Shown here in pieces: positions 62,479 to 64,000 of a stretch of DNA of 64,000 bases. Position numbers and translations under genes: made by a program. Location of the stretch: the NCBI GenBank assembly GCA_003577275.1, contig QEVO01000001.1, positions 186,001 through 250,000 on the forward strand, in the 5' to 3' direction. Positions within the stretch are counted from its first letter, which is position 1, and every line of letters starts with the position of its first letter. The notes beneath the pieces were generated by a model. It saw only the letters and a program-made list of their open reading frames with translations. It made no database searches and had not been told where the DNA came from. Origin of the DNA: Pseudomonadota bacterium (GTDB lineage: Bacteria; Pseudomonadota; Alphaproteobacteria; Sphingomonadales; Govanellaceae).

Positions 62479-63591
62479 ATGACGCGCAAAACCGGTTTGG
62501 TCTGGCACGAGCTTTACATGTGGCACAACACCGGCGCCTATGCCGGCATCATGCCGCCGGGATTGACCGTGGAGCCCTACGAGCACGCCGAGAATCCCGA
62601 CACCAAGCGGCGCTTCAAGAACCTGCTGGATGTCACGGGCTTAAGTAAACGTTTGATCGCCATCGAGCCGCGCGCCGCGACCGACGCCGACATCCTGCGC
62701 GTGCACACGCCGGACTATGTGGCGAAGATCAAGGCCCTCAACGACAGCGGCGGCGACGCCGGCCCGTTCACGCCCATGGGACGGGGCAGTTATGACATCG
62801 CGTGTCTGTCGGCGGGCGGCGTGCTGGCGCTGACCGATGCGGTGGTCGACAATGAAGTGGACAACGGCTACGCCCTGGTGCGGCCGCCGGGCCATCATGC
62901 GCTGCCCGATCTCGGCATGGGCTTTTGCATTTTCGCCAACGCCGCCATCGCCGGCCGCCACGCGCTGGACGCTCGCGGCTTGACGCGCATCGCCTACGTG
63001 GATTGGGACGTGCACCACGGCAACGGCACCGAGGCGGCGTTCTGGCGCGAACCCCGGGCGCTGACCATCTCGATCCACCAGGATCGCTGCTTTCCGCCCG
63101 ACAGCGGCGGCATGGAAGCGGTGGGCGAAGGTCCGGGCAAGGGCTTTAATCTCAATATCCCGCTGCCGCCGGGCAGCGGCTTTGGCGCGTACGAGGCGAC
63201 CTTCGACCGGGTGGTGATCCCGGCCTTGCGCGCCTATAAACCGGAGCTCATCTTCGTACCCTCGGGCTTTGACGCCGGTGCCTACGATCCTTTGGGCCGC
63301 ATGATGATGCACAGCCGCGGTTATCGCTCGCTGACCGAGAAACTCTTGGCGGCGGCGGATGAGCTGTGCGGCGGACGCCTGGTGATGTGTCATGAAGGCG
63401 GCTACAACGCGCCCACCGTGCCCTATTTCGGCTTGGCCGTGTGCGAGGCGCTGTCCGGCGTAAAGACCGGCCTTGAAGACCCCTTCGCCCCCATGCACGA
63501 AGGGCTGGGCGGCCAGGAATTGCAGCCCCACCAAGAGGCAATCATCACTCAGGCGGCGGCGCTGGCGCGAGCCATTCCATCCGCCCCTTGA
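62479..63591 (+). CDS. Histone-deacetylase-like amidohydrolase (acetylpolyamine/acyl-amide deacetylase)
   Basis: A 370-residue class II-type HDAC-fold deacetylase. The catalytic histidines are in RPPGHHAL (His139/140). Zinc ligands are Asp177 and His179 in DWDVHHGNGT and Asp265 in SGFDA. A GGY motif supplies the active-site Tyr. Bacterial members remove acetyl from polyamines, small amides or acetoin-related compounds. A GTG at 62467 lies in the amidase gene overlap; the ATG at 62479 starts the conserved TGLVWHELYMWHNTG segment and is preferred. Its position after the amidase and the lipoprotein amidohydrolase makes a shared amide-breaking pathway likely. Confidence 0.88.
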   Translation: MTRKTGLVWHELYMWHNTGAYAGIMPPGLTVEPYEHAENPDTKRRFKNLLDVTGLSKRLIAIEPRAATDADILRVHTPDYVAKIKALNDSGGDAGPFTPMGRGSYDIACLSAGGVLALTDAVVDNEVDNGYALVRPPGHHALPDLGMGFCIFANAAIAGRHALDARGLTRIAYVDWDVHHGNGTEAAFWREPRALTISIHQDRCFPPDSGGMEAVGEGPGKGFNLNIPLPPGSGFGAYEATFDRVVIPALRAYKPELIFVPSGFDAGAYDPLGRMMMHSRGYRSLTEKLLAAADELCGGRLVMCHEGGYNAPTVPYFGLAVCEALSGVKTGLEDPFAPMHEGLGGQELQPHQEAIITQAAALARAIPSAP

Positions 63592-63660
63592 TGCAAAATC
63601 GTTTATATATTATATATGAAACATCAGTTATTGACTTTAATACGTTCTTGTCTACATTAA

Positions 63661-63680
63661 AAACATGATAATTCATGTTT
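63661..63680. promoter_or_regulatory. 20-bp inverted repeat before XRE regulator
   Basis: AAACATGA-TAAT-TCATGTTT, 8-bp perfect arms with a 4-base spacer, lies 20 bases upstream of the XRE ATG, between an AT-rich promoter-like tract (63600-63660) and the ribosome site. This is the expected position and size of an autoregulatory operator. Confidence 0.62.
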
Positions 63681-63700
63681 CGTAGGTAAGTTGTTTCTCC

Positions 63701-63994
63701 ATGATCACGGCCGCGCAACTGCGGGCTGCCCGAGCGCTCCTTAATATCGACCAACGCCGGCTGGCGGAGCTTTGCGGCCTGTCATTGCCCACCATTCAAC
63801 GCATGGAAGCCAGCGAATCGGTGATTCGCGGCAATGTGGATTCGCTGATGAAGCTGATCGCCGCGCTGGAGGCGGCGGGGATCGAACTCATCGGCGAGGG
63901 CGCGGCCAGTCAATGCGGCGGGCGCGGCGTTCGGTTAAAAACCGAGATGAGCGGCAGGCCCCTCGCCGGCGACGCCGCGGCACCCGAGACGTAA
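63701..63994 (+). CDS. Small XRE-family DNA-binding regulator
   Basis: A 97-residue single-domain helix-turn-helix protein: TAAQLRAARALLNIDQRRLA, then ELCGLSLPTIQRMEASESV, followed by a helix (LMKLIAALEAAGIELIGEG) and a short unstructured tail. Complete in the window. Small XRE proteins of this type often act as autoregulated repressors or antitoxins; no toxin-like gene is visible before the window ends 6 bases later, so the downstream partner is unknown. Confidence 0.84.
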   Translation: MITAAQLRAARALLNIDQRRLAELCGLSLPTIQRMEASESVIRGNVDSLMKLIAALEAAGIELIGEGAASQCGGRGVRLKTEMSGRPLAGDAAAPET

Positions 63995-64000
63995 CAAGCA

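Noticed and set aside
1..64000. tRNA, rRNA, CRISPR, insertion sequences or phage genes
   Set aside because: No tandem repeat-spacer pattern, transposase or integrase motif, or structural RNA was recognised while reading both strands; a dedicated RNA search was not possible.

Overview
The window is a GC-rich, gene-dense catabolic region of a Gram-negative proteobacterium. Five large TonB-dependent outer-membrane receptors, Tat signals, a c-type cytochrome and a DMSO-reductase-type molybdoenzyme point to a double-membrane cell. The receptor style and the mix of TetR regulators, acyl-CoA enzymes and SDRs resemble terpenoid, steroid or alkyl-aromatic degraders such as Steroidobacter/Nevskiales-like gammaproteobacteria or sphingomonads. 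The sequence alone does not settle the taxon. No rRNA, tRNA, CRISPR array, transposase or integrase was seen.

Layout. (A) 1-10.25 kb: a truncated LysR regulator divergent from a receptor and a tightly packed beta-oxidation operon (CoA ligase, thiolase, split MaoC hydratase, SDR, LCAD-like dehydrogenase, CaiB/BaiF racemase or CoA-transferase). (B) 10.7-15.2 kb: TetR, cytosine-deaminase-like amidohydrolase, receptor. (C/D) 15.2-23.9 kb: a TetR regulator with twin operators faces a cupin, cytochrome c, NicA2-like flavin amine oxidase and receptor, followed by a CoA ligase and an NTF2-fold protein. (E) 24-29.4 kb, minus strand: a receptor co-directional with E1-alpha, E1-beta and a lipoyl-alpha/beta-hydrolase E2 of an acetoin/2-oxoacid dehydrogenase. 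(F/G) 29.6-37.5 kb: a SnoaL/SMP-30 fusion, TetR and SDR on one strand, then an operon of zinc alcohol dehydrogenase, VAO-type flavoprotein, SnoaL protein, thiolase-fold putative aldolase and DUF35 partner. (H) 37.5-44 kb, minus strand: a complete ethylbenzene-dehydrogenase-type set (alpha, beta, heme-b gamma, TorD-like chaperone) preceded by a serine hydrolase. (I) 44.2-50.7 kb: enoyl-CoA hydratase, quinone oxidoreductase, CoA ligase, two paired acyl-CoA dehydrogenases, SDR. (J) 50.7-53.6 kb, minus strand: cyclase, aminotransferase, RraA-like aldolase. (K) 53.8-64 kb: a MalT/LuxR-type regulator, the fifth receptor, then a lipoprotein amidohydrolase, an amidase, an HDAC-like deacetylase and a small XRE regulator.

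How it may work together (inference): receptors bring in bulky hydrophobic compounds. The molybdenum enzyme could hydroxylate an unactivated carbon with water. The alcohol dehydrogenases and flavoprotein would oxidise the product, and the CoA ligases, dehydrogenases, hydratases and thiolase or aldolase would shorten a branched side chain. The LCAD-like enzyme, the racemase-like protein and the Ltp2-like aldolase/DUF35 pair all fit a branched or sterol/isoprenoid-type side chain. The amine oxidase/cytochrome branch and the terminal amide hydrolases suggest nitrogen-containing substrates are also handled. The standout modules are the molybdenum hydroxylase operon beside the aldolase/DUF35 operon, and the amine oxidase with its own cytochrome c and regulator.
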